Assembly: GCA_900547785.1 (NCBI GenBank)
Contig: URIB01000002.1
Span: 124,001-188,000 of the forward strand
Length of the DNA stretch: 64,000 nucleotides
Direction of reading: 5' to 3'
Source: an uncultured Dialister sp.
Lineage (GTDB): Bacteria > Bacillota > Negativicutes > Veillonellales > Dialisteraceae
In this document: piece by piece, positions 51,166 to 59,911 of the stretch
Position numbering within the stretch: the stretch's first letter is position 1
How the letters are laid out: every line of letters begins with the position of its first letter
The notes under the pieces: model-generated
What the model saw: only the letters and a program-made list of their open reading frames with translations
Told to the model about the DNA's origin: nothing
Databases searched by the model: none
Program-made: the position numbers and the translations under genes

Positions 51166-52607
51166 AATTCAGAAAGCTTTTGGGAAAGAAGCTGATTGAC
51201 CACTTGCGGATTTGCCTGCCCTTTGGTCATTTTCATAATCTGCCCCACCAATGCTCCTATTGCCTTTTTCTTTCCTGCTTTAAAATCGGTAACCGCCTGC
51301 GGATGTTCTTCAATCACCTGCATGACGATTTTTTTCAGCTCACCGGTATCGCTAATTTGAACAAGCCCCTGCTCCTCAATAATTTTTTCTGCCGTTTCTC
51401 CGTTTTTCCACATATCAGCGAATACTTTCTTAGCAATTTTCCCTGAAATGGTTCCCTTTTCAACGAACTGCAGTAAACCTGCCAGATCGTCCGCCTTGAC
51501 TTTAGCTTCCGATATTTCCAGATTATCAACAGAAAGCTGGCTTGCCAGCTCTCCCATAATCCAGTTCACCGCCGCTTTAGGCTCCGCTCCCGCATTCACC
51601 ATTGCCTCAAAATAAGCGGCTCTGCTTTTATCATTTGTTATGGAATCTGCATCTTCAGACGACAATTTATACACTGTCATGTACCGTTCTTTTTTGGCAT
51701 CGGGAAGCTCCGGCAATCCTTTGCGTATTTCTTCTATATATTCTTCACTCACCGTGAAAGGAACGAGATCCGGTTCCGGAAAATAGCGGTAATCATTTGC
51801 TTCTTCCTTAGACCTCATGCTTTTTGTTACATTTTCCTTTTCATCCCATGTTCTTGTTTCCTGAATAATCGTCCCGCCTTCTTCAAGAATACGAGCTTGC
51901 CGCAAGGCTTCATATTCAATAGCCTTTTCAACCCCCTTGAAAGAGTTGATATTTTTAATTTCCGTTTTTGTTCCCAACTCTTTTTGCCCCACAGGACGGA
52001 CAGAAACATTCGCATCACAGCGCAAGCTTCCCTCTTCCATACGGCAATCGGATATCCCTACATACTGAAGAATGGCACGCATTTTTTCCATATATGCCAC
52101 CGCTTCTTTGGCAGAACGCATATCCGGCTCGGATACAATTTCTAAAAGAGGCGTACCCGTACGGTTATAATCAACCAGTGAATACTCGGAATCCGTGATG
52201 GATACTCCATGATGTACCAGTTTTCCCGCATCTTCTTCCATATGAGCACGGGTAATCCGGATATGTTTCTTTTCTCCGTTCACTTCTACATCCAAATATC
52301 CGGGACCGCATATAGGTAAATCAAACTGGGATGTTTGGAAATCTTTCGGTAAATCCGGGTAATAATAATTTTTCCGATCAAATTTACTGAAACGTGAAAT
52401 TTCACAATTGAGCGCGAGTCCGGCACGAACCGCATATTCCAGCACTTTTTTATTTAATACAGGCAACACACCCGGCAGACCTAAACACACGGGACATACA
52501 TTGGTATTGGGTGCTTCCCCGAAAGAAGTTTTACAGCCGCAAAAGATTTTCGTATTCGTTTTCAGCTCCGTATGTACTTCTAATCCTATAACCGCTTCGT
52601 ATTTCAT
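51162..52607 (-). CDS. gatB: Glutamyl/aspartyl-tRNA amidotransferase subunit B
   Basis: The tRNA-binding kinase-like subunit of GatCAB, which converts Glu-tRNA-Gln (and Asp-tRNA-Asn) to the amide. 481 residues: YEAVIGLEVHTELKTNTKIF at the start, CGC and CPVCLGLPG zinc-like cysteines near 25-45, and the GatB/YqeY domain at the end (NWIMGELASQL). It overlaps gatA by one base and the small membrane gene by four. Confidence 0.97.
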   Translation of the reverse strand: MKYEAVIGLEVHTELKTNTKIFCGCKTSFGEAPNTNVCPVCLGLPGVLPVLNKKVLEYAVRAGLALNCEISRFSKFDRKNYYYPDLPKDFQTSQFDLPICGPGYLDVEVNGEKKHIRITRAHMEEDAGKLVHHGVSITDSEYSLVDYNRTGTPLLEIVSEPDMRSAKEAVAYMEKMRAILQYVGISDCRMEEGSLRCDANVSVRPVGQKELGTKTEIKNINSFKGVEKAIEYEALRQARILEEGGTIIQETRTWDEKENVTKSMRSKEEANDYRYFPEPDLVPFTVSEEYIEEIRKGLPELPDAKKERYMTVYKLSSEDADSITNDKSRAAYFEAMVNAGAEPKAAVNWIMGELASQLSVDNLEISEAKVKADDLAGLLQFVEKGTISGKIAKKVFADMWKNGETAEKIIEEQGLVQISDTGELKKIVMQVIEEHPQAVTDFKAGKKKAIGALVGQIMKMTKGQANPQVVNQLLSQKLSEL

Positions 52608-54058
52608 TATAGTTCTCCTTTCGGTGCCGTTTTAGTAAATTGCGGATTTCCCTGTTCAAACGTATAGGCCACCCGGAGAATTTTTTCTTCTCCCAGCGCA
52701 GGTCCGATAATCTGCATTCCAAGCGGCATTCCGTCTTTAAATCCCACCGGAATACTGATAGACGGTGCACCGATCAAATTGACAGGGACTGTACAAATAT
52801 CTTCCATATAGAGTGACAGCGGATCGGAAAAAGCGCCGAATTTAAATGCCGTTCCTGACGCAGACGGTGCCGCCAGAACATCACATTTCTCAAACGCCTG
52901 CTCAAATTCCTGTTTCAAAAGTGTGCGAACCTTAAGCGCTTTCAAATAATAGGCATCATAATATCCTGCCGATAAAACATAGTTGCCGAGCATAATACGA
53001 CGCTTTACTTCTTCTCCGAATCCTGTACTTCGTGTTTTAATATACATATCTACAATATCTTTTCCGGGGGCGCGATAACCAAACCCCACCCCGTCATAGC
53101 GAGAAAGATTTGAGCTGACTTCCGCAGGAGCAATAATGTAGTATACGGAAACGCCGCTCGTTATATGAGGAATCGAAACATCAATAACTTCCGCCCCTTC
53201 TCTTTCATAATAAGACAAGGCGTTCTTGATTGCCTGTTTTGTTTCTTCCTTAATACCCTCTGCAAAAAACTCTTTCGGTACACCTATACGCATACCTTTT
53301 ACATTGTTGACCAATGCTTTTTTATAATCCTTCTCTTTTTGGGGAATTGATGTTGAATCTCTTGTATCATGTCCTGCAATCGCATTCAAAACAATAGCCG
53401 CATCCGTCACATCCTTTACAAGAGGCCCGATCTGATCCAGAGAAGAAGCAAATGCCAAAAGACCATAGCGGGAAACCAATCCGTATGTCGGCTTCAAACC
53501 CACAATTCCGTTGAACGCCGCCGGCTGGCGGATAGAACCGCCCGTATCAGAACCCAATGCCCAGATGGCTTCCGTTGCTGCCACAGCCGCCGCACTGCCT
53601 CCGGAAGATCCTCCCGGAACACATGATATATCCCAAGGATTGCGGGTCGGTCCGAAATAAGAATTTTCCGTACTGCTTCCCATAGCAAATTCGTCCAAAT
53701 TTAATTTGCCTATAGAAATATAATCCTGCTTCTGGAGTTTTTCTATTACCGTAGCATTATAAGGTGCTATAAAATTTTCAAGCATTTTCGAAGCCGCCGT
53801 ACAGGGTTGTCCTTTAATGCAGATATTATCTTTTATCGCCCCCGGAATACCTGCCATATCGGAAATTTCTTCACCGGACGCAATCTTTTGATCCACTTTC
53901 ATGGCCGCTTGCAGAGCGTCTTCATCGTTAGTAGTCAAAAAGGCATGAATATCACCCTCAATTTCATTTCTGTGGTGAACCAGTTTTTTTGTCAATTCTA
54001 CAGCTGATATTTCTTTTTTTACGAGTTTATCATGAAGCTCATGAATGGTATATCCCAC
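52607..54058 (-). CDS. gatA: Glutamyl/aspartyl-tRNA amidotransferase subunit A
   Basis: Amidase that releases ammonia from glutamine for the transamidation. 483 residues with the amidase Ser-cisSer-Lys triad: the lysine in GAIKDNICIKG near 80 and the GGSSGGSAAAVAA block near 150-162, followed by GSDTGGSIRQPAAF. It follows gatC by 14 bases and overlaps gatB by one. Confidence 0.98.
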   Translation of the reverse strand: MGYTIHELHDKLVKKEISAVELTKKLVHHRNEIEGDIHAFLTTNDEDALQAAMKVDQKIASGEEISDMAGIPGAIKDNICIKGQPCTAASKMLENFIAPYNATVIEKLQKQDYISIGKLNLDEFAMGSSTENSYFGPTRNPWDISCVPGGSSGGSAAAVAATEAIWALGSDTGGSIRQPAAFNGIVGLKPTYGLVSRYGLLAFASSLDQIGPLVKDVTDAAIVLNAIAGHDTRDSTSIPQKEKDYKKALVNNVKGMRIGVPKEFFAEGIKEETKQAIKNALSYYEREGAEVIDVSIPHITSGVSVYYIIAPAEVSSNLSRYDGVGFGYRAPGKDIVDMYIKTRSTGFGEEVKRRIMLGNYVLSAGYYDAYYLKALKVRTLLKQEFEQAFEKCDVLAAPSASGTAFKFGAFSDPLSLYMEDICTVPVNLIGAPSISIPVGFKDGMPLGMQIIGPALGEEKILRVAYTFEQGNPQFTKTAPKGEL

Positions 54059-54072
54059 GATGACACCCTCCT

Positions 54073-54357
54073 CTATATAATTTTAGGCACTTTGAAATAC
54101 CCGTCTTCTTTTTCAGGTGCATTCAAAAGTGCTTCTTCATTAGTAAAAGATGTATGCGGTTCATCTTCACGCATCACGTTATATTGCTCGACAGCATGTG
54201 CGGTAGGATTTACATTTTCTGTATCATGCTGGTTCAGTTCTTCCATATGAGTCAAAATGCTATTCATAGATTCACGCATTTTTTCCAGTTCCTGAGGCGC
54301 AAACTCCAGTCTGGAAAGAAGTGCTATTTTTTTTGCTTCATCTGTGGTAATTTTCAT
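54073..54357 (-). CDS. gatC: Glutamyl/aspartyl-tRNA amidotransferase subunit C
   Basis: Small 94-residue stabilising subunit that wraps around GatA and GatB. Marks are EAKKIALLSRLEFAPQELEKM at the start and the ILTHMEELNQHDTENVNPTAH middle. AGGAG lies seven bases before the ATG. First gene of gatC-gatA-gatB, with an extended -10 upstream. Confidence 0.95.
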   Translation of the reverse strand: MKITTDEAKKIALLSRLEFAPQELEKMRESMNSILTHMEELNQHDTENVNPTAHAVEQYNVMREDEPHTSFTNEEALLNAPEKEDGYFKVPKII

Positions 54358-54401
54358 GCCTACACTCCTTTATAAAAGATTTCAATTCCAAACACGATTT
54401 C

Positions 54402-54407
54402 ATTATA
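54402..54407 (-). promoter_or_regulatory. Extended -10 element for gatCAB
   Basis: TGATATAAT on the minus strand (hexamer at 54402-54407) is an extended -10; no good -35 at the usual distance. The leader is about 40 bases. Confidence 0.5.
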
Positions 54408-54471
54408 TCATAGCCTCAACTAAGATGGCTTCGAAGATTAAAAAGAGAAACTCGGATTCACGGAAGCAATC

Positions 54472-54501
54472 AAAAAGAGCGGTTGTACAACCACTCTCTT
54501 T
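54472..54501 (-). terminator. Hairpin terminator after ligA
   Basis: The 12-base palindrome GGTTGTACAACC lies at the top of a stem extended, after one mismatch, by AGAG and CTCT, with A and T runs outside. It lies 10 bases past the ligA stop and separates ligA from gatCAB. Confidence 0.85.
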
Positions 54502-54510
54502 TTCTTATAT

Positions 54511-56517
54511 TCATTTCCTCTCTACCCCTGCACGTGTTAAAAATTCCGTTTCACTTAAAACCGGGATTCCTTTCTCTTCCGCTTTTTTCAGCTTACTTCC
54601 TGCTTCCTCACCGGCTATCACTAAAGTGGTGGATTGGGTGACGGAACTCTGAGTGCTGCCTCCAAGTTTTTTTATCAAATCCGATGCTTCTCTCCGCCCC
54701 ATAAAATTCAATCTGCCCGTTAACACAACAACCTCATTTAAAAAGGCGTCTCCCTGCTTTTCTTCTTCCATGTTTTCCGTAATTACTCCTGCTTCTTTCA
54801 ATTTTTCAAGAATGATCCGATTCTTCTCATCACGGAAATAAACATACAAGCTTTGGGCAATTGTTTTCCCGATTCCTTCCGTTTCTTGTATTTCCTCCAC
54901 AGAAGCCTCTGATATTTTCTCAACAGACCTGAACCGGGCGGCAATTAATTCCGCCCCTTTTTCTCCCAAAAAACGGATTCCTAATCCGAAAAGCAGTTTC
55001 GGGAGTCCTCTTTCTTTGCTTTTTTGTATTGACAAAATCAATTTTTTTGCACTTTTTTCGCCCATTCTCTCCATACGGCGTATATCATCTTCTTTTAAGA
55101 AATACAGATCCGCCGGATCTTTGACCAAATCATAGGCCAGCAAATTATCAATAATTGACGGTCCGAGGCCTTCCATGTTCATAGCGTTACGGGAAGCGAA
55201 ATGAATCAGTTTTTCCCGCGTAATTCCTCCGCACTGCGGGTTTACACATCGTATAGCCGCCTCTCCATCCACTCTTTTTACAGGTTTACCGCAAACGGGG
55301 CATTCTCCGGGCATCATAAATTCTTTTTCCGTCCCGGTTCTTTTTTCTTTCAATACGGCAGCAATCTCCGGAATAATCTCACCGGCTTTGTAAATTTTAA
55401 CCAAGTCTCCTATGCGGATATCTTTTTCCCGAATGAAATCCTCATTATGAAGTGTCGCTCTTTTGACAGTGGTTCCCGCTAAATGAACAGGCGTCAAATC
55501 TGCCGAAGGTGTCAAAACTCCTGTACGTCCCATGGTGATAACAATATTTTCTACTTTTGTTACGGCTTCTTCCGGCGGATATTTAAAAGCAATCGCCCAC
55601 TTGGGATCTTTAACGGTTGCCCCTAGCTTTTCCTGCTGACGGAAATCATTTACCTTGACCACCATGCCGTCCGTATCATAGCCGAGTTCTTTTCTCTTTA
55701 ACTCCCACTCGTTGACTGCTGAAATCACGCCTTCCACAGATTCCCATTTCCTGTAATGCGGGTTTACTCGGAAATGAAATTCTTCCAGCTGCTTTAAGAG
55801 TTGTTCCTGAGTATGAACATCCAATCCTTCCGTTTCACCCAGCGCATAGGCAAAAAAATCAAGATTTCTTCCTGCCGTGACCTTAGCATCCAACTGGCGA
55901 AGTGAGCCTGCCGCCGCATTTCTGCAATTTGCAAACGGCATAATTCCTGCTTCATCACGTTGTTTATTTAATGAAATAAAACTTTTACGGGGCATATATA
56001 CTTCTCCCCTTACCTCCATATAAACGGGCGCGTTTTCTATAAACAATGGAATTGTTTTTATTGTTTTTATGTTGGCGGTAACATCTTCTCCTACTTTCCC
56101 GTCTCCACGGGTTACTCCTTGCACTAAAAAACCGTTTTTATAAATCAGATTCATTGATAATCCGTCAATTTTAAGTTCTGTAATATATTCCGCCGGCATT
56201 CCCGAAAGTCCGTTTTTTACGCGTCGGTCAAATACACGCAGCTCCTCTGCACTGAATGCGTTGGCAAGACTGAGCATAGGTTTTTTAAACTTTACTTTTT
56301 CAAATGCATCGGAAGCTTTTCCTCCAACACGCCGGGTAGGTGAATCAGGCGTGATGATTTCCGGATAGGCATCTTCCAGATCAACCAATTCCCTATAGAG
56401 TTTATCAAACTCAAAATCACTGATTTCAGGCTTATCAAGCACATAATATAAGTAGCTGTGATGTCTCAATTCTTTTCGGAGATATTCTGCCTTTTTCTTA
56501 ATTTCTTCCGTCACCAT
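54511..56517 (-). CDS. ligA: NAD-dependent DNA ligase
   Basis: Seals nicks in replication and repair. 668 residues from the ATG at 56517, with GAGG six bases upstream. The adenylation lysine is at about 116 in TELKIDGLS. The OB fold, a four-cysteine zinc finger (CPVCGKPV and later CVNPQC), helix-hairpin-helix motifs and a C-terminal BRCT domain follow. It starts one base after the pcrA stop, the usual Firmicute pcrA-ligA pair. Confidence 0.98.
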   Translation of the reverse strand: MVTEEIKKKAEYLRKELRHHSYLYYVLDKPEISDFEFDKLYRELVDLEDAYPEIITPDSPTRRVGGKASDAFEKVKFKKPMLSLANAFSAEELRVFDRRVKNGLSGMPAEYITELKIDGLSMNLIYKNGFLVQGVTRGDGKVGEDVTANIKTIKTIPLFIENAPVYMEVRGEVYMPRKSFISLNKQRDEAGIMPFANCRNAAAGSLRQLDAKVTAGRNLDFFAYALGETEGLDVHTQEQLLKQLEEFHFRVNPHYRKWESVEGVISAVNEWELKRKELGYDTDGMVVKVNDFRQQEKLGATVKDPKWAIAFKYPPEEAVTKVENIVITMGRTGVLTPSADLTPVHLAGTTVKRATLHNEDFIREKDIRIGDLVKIYKAGEIIPEIAAVLKEKRTGTEKEFMMPGECPVCGKPVKRVDGEAAIRCVNPQCGGITREKLIHFASRNAMNMEGLGPSIIDNLLAYDLVKDPADLYFLKEDDIRRMERMGEKSAKKLILSIQKSKERGLPKLLFGLGIRFLGEKGAELIAARFRSVEKISEASVEEIQETEGIGKTIAQSLYVYFRDEKNRIILEKLKEAGVITENMEEEKQGDAFLNEVVVLTGRLNFMGRREASDLIKKLGGSTQSSVTQSTTLVIAGEEAGSKLKKAEEKGIPVLSETEFLTRAGVERK

Positions 56518-56518
56518 T

Positions 56519-58729
56519 TCATTCCTCTTTCTCAATGGGAGCAAACGCCACCATCACTTGACGAATTTGATTCCCCGGAAAAGATAATTTCAGCATCATA
56601 TTTTTTCCTTCTCCTGATACTTCCATCACTTCCCCCCGCCCCCACATACGATGAGATACTTTATCCCCCGGTTGCCAATCAAAACGGGCCTTCACGCTCT
56701 TTTTAACTACCGGCTTATGAAATTCGGACGCTTCGGAAAGAGCCCATTTGCTTCTTTGCTGCCTTTCATTTCTCATAAAAGTACGTCTTTTAACTTCACT
56801 CTCATCAGCCTGTATTTCACTAATTAAATCAACTGGAATCTCATCTAAAAAGCGGCTGGATATATACGGCTTTAACTCGCCGTACAGGGTACGCATATGT
56901 GATGTTGAGATATAAAGTTTTTCTTTAGCCCGAGTAATCGCCACATAACAAAGACGGCGTTCTTCTTCCAAGGCGGTTTCGTCCATCAGTGACCGGACGC
57001 CGGGAAATATGCCCTCATCCATGCCGGGCAAAAAAACAACCGGAAATTCCAATCCTTTGGCGCTGTGCATGGTCATCAGGGTGACACGGTCATCCTGCCC
57101 CTCAAAGCTGTCCACATCATTGACCAGTGCTACTTTTTCAAGAAACTCGGGCAAGCCTCCTTCAGGCATTTCATTGACAAAATCTTTTGCCACATTAAGT
57201 AATTCTCCCAGATTTTCTTCTCTGCTTTGTGACTGAGGGTCTTTGCTTTCCTGCAACATGCTTATATAGCCCGTATCTTTTATAGTTTTCCCAATCAAGT
57301 CAAAAACGTCACATTCAGTGGCTGCATTTAATAAACTGAAGATGAGTGCACTGAATCCCTGTAATTTCAACTTTGCCGAGGCGGATAGATCCGCTTCCTC
57401 TATATTCATAATACTTTCAAACATGGATATATTTCTTGCCTCAGCAAAATCATTTAATTTCCGTATAGTCGCCTGCCCTATTCCGCGCTTAGGTATGTTG
57501 ATGACTCTCATCAAACTTATATTATCCCTGAAATTCTCTATCAGTTTCAGATATGCCAGAATATCCTTGATCTCGGCACGGTCATAAAATCTTGTACCCC
57601 CGACCATTGTATACGCAATTCCTCTTTTAACCATGCTTTCTTCTATCACACGGGACTGGGCATTCATACGGTATAACACCGCCATATTCCCATAAGGCAC
57701 ATGGTTTTCACGATGTTCTTTCATCATGGTTTCTACAATAAAATCGGCTTCTCCGTGTTCATCCTCCGACACGTACTTCTGTATCTTCTCTCCCACATTA
57801 TTTTCTGTCCATAAATTCTTTGACGGTCGGTCCACATTATTCTTTATAACCTCATTGGCTGCATTAAGAATTGTCCGGGTGGAACGGTAATTTTGTTCCA
57901 ATTTAATGATTTTCGCTTCCGGATAATCCTGACGGAAATCCATGATATTTCTCAAATCAGCCCCCCGCCAGGAATAGATGCTCTGATCCGCATCTCCCAC
58001 AGCGCAAATGTTTTGTCGGCTTCCTGCTATATATTTGGCCATTAAGTACTGTGCATAATTGGTATCCTGGTACTCATCAATCAGTATATAGCGGAAACGG
58101 CTTTGCCAGCGGCTGCGAATGTCCTCTTGAGCTAAAAGCTTTGTGGTCACGAAAAGAAGATCATCAAAATCGAGCGCATTATTTTGTTTCATATAGCGGT
58201 CGTAAAGATCATAAACATCCGCCACTTTTTCACTGTAGAAATTCCCGCCTGTTTCCTTTCTGAAATCTTCCGATCCCTGAAGTGCATTTTTGGCATTGGA
58301 AATACGGGCCTGTATACTTTTAGGAGGATATTGCTTATCATCTAAACTCAATTCTTTCAGTATATTTTTTATCATTTGTTTGGAATCATCGGAATCATAG
58401 ATGGTAAATCTGTCCGTATATGTGGAATATCCCTTGATTTCTTGACGCAAGAACCGGGCCCCAAAGGAATGGAATGTATACATCCAAATCTTTTCCGCAT
58501 CACTTCCTACCAAATGATGAACCCTCTCTCTCATTTCTTGAGCCGCTTTATTTGTAAATGTAATTGCCAATATTTCACGGGGCGAAATCCCTTGTTCAAG
58601 CATATAAGCAATCCTGCAGGTTAAAGCTTTGGTTTTCCCTGATCCGGCTCCCGCCATAATGAGAACCGGTCCTTCAATTTGTTGTACCGCTTTCTTCTGC
58701 TCTGTATTTAATGTTTCTAAATAATTCAT
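56519..58729 (-). CDS. pcrA: ATP-dependent DNA helicase PcrA
   Basis: UvrD/Rep-type SF1A 3'-5' helicase for repair and plasmid/replication fork processing. 736 residues: Walker A AGAGSGKTKALT near 27-38, motif Ia TFTNKAAQEM, the DEYQDTN motif II near 220, GDADQSIYSWRGA motif III, VGGTRFYDRAEIKD and the VTLMTMHSAKGLEF motif V. It is first in a pcrA-ligA transcript. Confidence 0.97.
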   Translation of the reverse strand: MNYLETLNTEQKKAVQQIEGPVLIMAGAGSGKTKALTCRIAYMLEQGISPREILAITFTNKAAQEMRERVHHLVGSDAEKIWMYTFHSFGARFLRQEIKGYSTYTDRFTIYDSDDSKQMIKNILKELSLDDKQYPPKSIQARISNAKNALQGSEDFRKETGGNFYSEKVADVYDLYDRYMKQNNALDFDDLLFVTTKLLAQEDIRSRWQSRFRYILIDEYQDTNYAQYLMAKYIAGSRQNICAVGDADQSIYSWRGADLRNIMDFRQDYPEAKIIKLEQNYRSTRTILNAANEVIKNNVDRPSKNLWTENNVGEKIQKYVSEDEHGEADFIVETMMKEHRENHVPYGNMAVLYRMNAQSRVIEESMVKRGIAYTMVGGTRFYDRAEIKDILAYLKLIENFRDNISLMRVINIPKRGIGQATIRKLNDFAEARNISMFESIMNIEEADLSASAKLKLQGFSALIFSLLNAATECDVFDLIGKTIKDTGYISMLQESKDPQSQSREENLGELLNVAKDFVNEMPEGGLPEFLEKVALVNDVDSFEGQDDRVTLMTMHSAKGLEFPVVFLPGMDEGIFPGVRSLMDETALEEERRLCYVAITRAKEKLYISTSHMRTLYGELKPYISSRFLDEIPVDLISEIQADESEVKRRTFMRNERQQRSKWALSEASEFHKPVVKKSVKARFDWQPGDKVSHRMWGRGEVMEVSGEGKNMMLKLSFPGNQIRQVMVAFAPIEKEE

Positions 58730-58780
58730 ACAATGACTTCCCCATAAAAAATCTTTTTTATAAAACTCCGTCTAAAAGAA

Positions 58781-58813
58781 AAACTCATATCGGACAATGC
58801 CATCTATGAGTTT
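58781..58813 (-). terminator. Hairpin terminator after ppaC
   Basis: AAACTCATA (58781-58789) pairs with TATGAGTTT (58805-58813) over a 15-base loop, with T-rich sequence on the minus-strand 3' side. It lies 15 bases past the ppaC stop. Confidence 0.78.
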
Positions 58814-58828
58814 CTCCTTTCCATTATA

Positions 58829-59773
58829 TTATTCGTTATACGCCGACAACAGAGGTGGCGCCACCTGTTTTTTCCGGGACATAACTTTAGGAAGATATAC
58901 CGCCTTATCTTCAGCTTTTGCATGAAAAGCTTTTTCCGCCATCACTTCCGCACCGTTTGTATACCACAGAAATGTGTCTTCCGCTAAAATATCAGTCACC
59001 ATAAGATACGATGCTTCATATCCATGCTCTGATTTAATCGCTTCCAATTCTTTCAATATATCCGCTTTTTTTGCATTGATCGGCTTCAAATCCATGACAG
59101 AAATCTGCCCGATTGTAAATACTTTTCCGCCTGCGCTGAATTCTTTTGTATCATTCCTTGCCAACTTGGAAACGGGATAGTCGGAAATATCCGCCCCTGC
59201 TTTCAGCATTTCCATTCCATACGCTTCATAATCCACACCGGCTATTTCAGCCAGTTCCCTGACCGCTTTTTTATCTTCTTCCGTTGTTGTAGGCGAACGG
59301 AAAAGTACCGTGTCGGAAATAATAGCGGACAGCATAATTCCCGCAATTTCTTTAGACGGTTTAATCCCATACTGTTTATATAAACTGTAAATAACAGTAT
59401 TTACACAGCCGACCGGACGGATCAATATAAATATAGGATTTTCCGACTCAAAATCACCCATGCGATGATGGTCTACGATTTCAATCACTTCCGCATCATC
59501 CATACCGTCTAAAGTTTGCTTCGATTCATTATGGTCAACAAGAATGACCTTTTGCTTTTCATCTTCCGGCTGTTTTCTTTTCAAAGAGGTGACCAGTTCC
59601 GGAGCTTCCAGTTCAAAATAGTCCAAAGCAAACTTCGATTCTTTATTTACTTCGCCCGCTCTGATGCCCACCGCATCCATTCCAAGTTCACGCTTCAAAT
59701 AGGAATAGCTGAGTGCTGCTGCAATGCTGTCAGTATCCGGAGACTTATGACCTGTCACAAATACTTTACTCAT
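58829..59773 (-). CDS. ppaC: Manganese-dependent inorganic pyrophosphatase
   Basis: Hydrolyses pyrophosphate to phosphate. 314 residues of the DHH family, class II: VTGHKSPDTDSIAAAL at the start, VDHNESKQ near 78-85, EIVDHHRMGDFE near 96-107 and SDTVLFRSPT near 152-161, and a C-terminal DHHA2 domain with the RKKQVAPPL substrate-binding end. AAAGGAG precedes the ATG; a TGATATAAT extended -10 is at 59819-59824. Confidence 0.97.
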   Translation of the reverse strand: MSKVFVTGHKSPDTDSIAAALSYSYLKRELGMDAVGIRAGEVNKESKFALDYFELEAPELVTSLKRKQPEDEKQKVILVDHNESKQTLDGMDDAEVIEIVDHHRMGDFESENPIFILIRPVGCVNTVIYSLYKQYGIKPSKEIAGIMLSAIISDTVLFRSPTTTEEDKKAVRELAEIAGVDYEAYGMEMLKAGADISDYPVSKLARNDTKEFSAGGKVFTIGQISVMDLKPINAKKADILKELEAIKSEHGYEASYLMVTDILAEDTFLWYTNGAEVMAEKAFHAKAEDKAVYLPKVMSRKKQVAPPLLSAYNE

Positions 59774-59818
59774 ATAAACTCTCCTTTATTTTATCTTTTC
59801 ATAAAATTTTACTGTTTA

Positions 59819-59824
59819 ATTATA
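59819..59824 (-). promoter_or_regulatory. Extended -10 element for ppaC
   Basis: TGATATAAT on the minus strand (hexamer at 59819-59824), without a convincing -35. Confidence 0.45.
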
Positions 59825-59849
59825 TCATATATTTTCCTCCCCATTATAA

Positions 59850-59880
59850 AAACAACTCTCGCAAAACACGGGAGTTGTTT
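59850..59880 (-). terminator. Hairpin terminator after acrB
   Basis: Twelve pairs (59850-59861 with 59869-59880, one G-U) over a seven-base loop, followed in the minus direction by TTTTTAT. It ends the acrAB transcript 31 bases past the stop. Confidence 0.85.
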
Positions 59881-59911
59881 CGAATTGTCAGATCCATTTC
59901 AATTCTTTGGG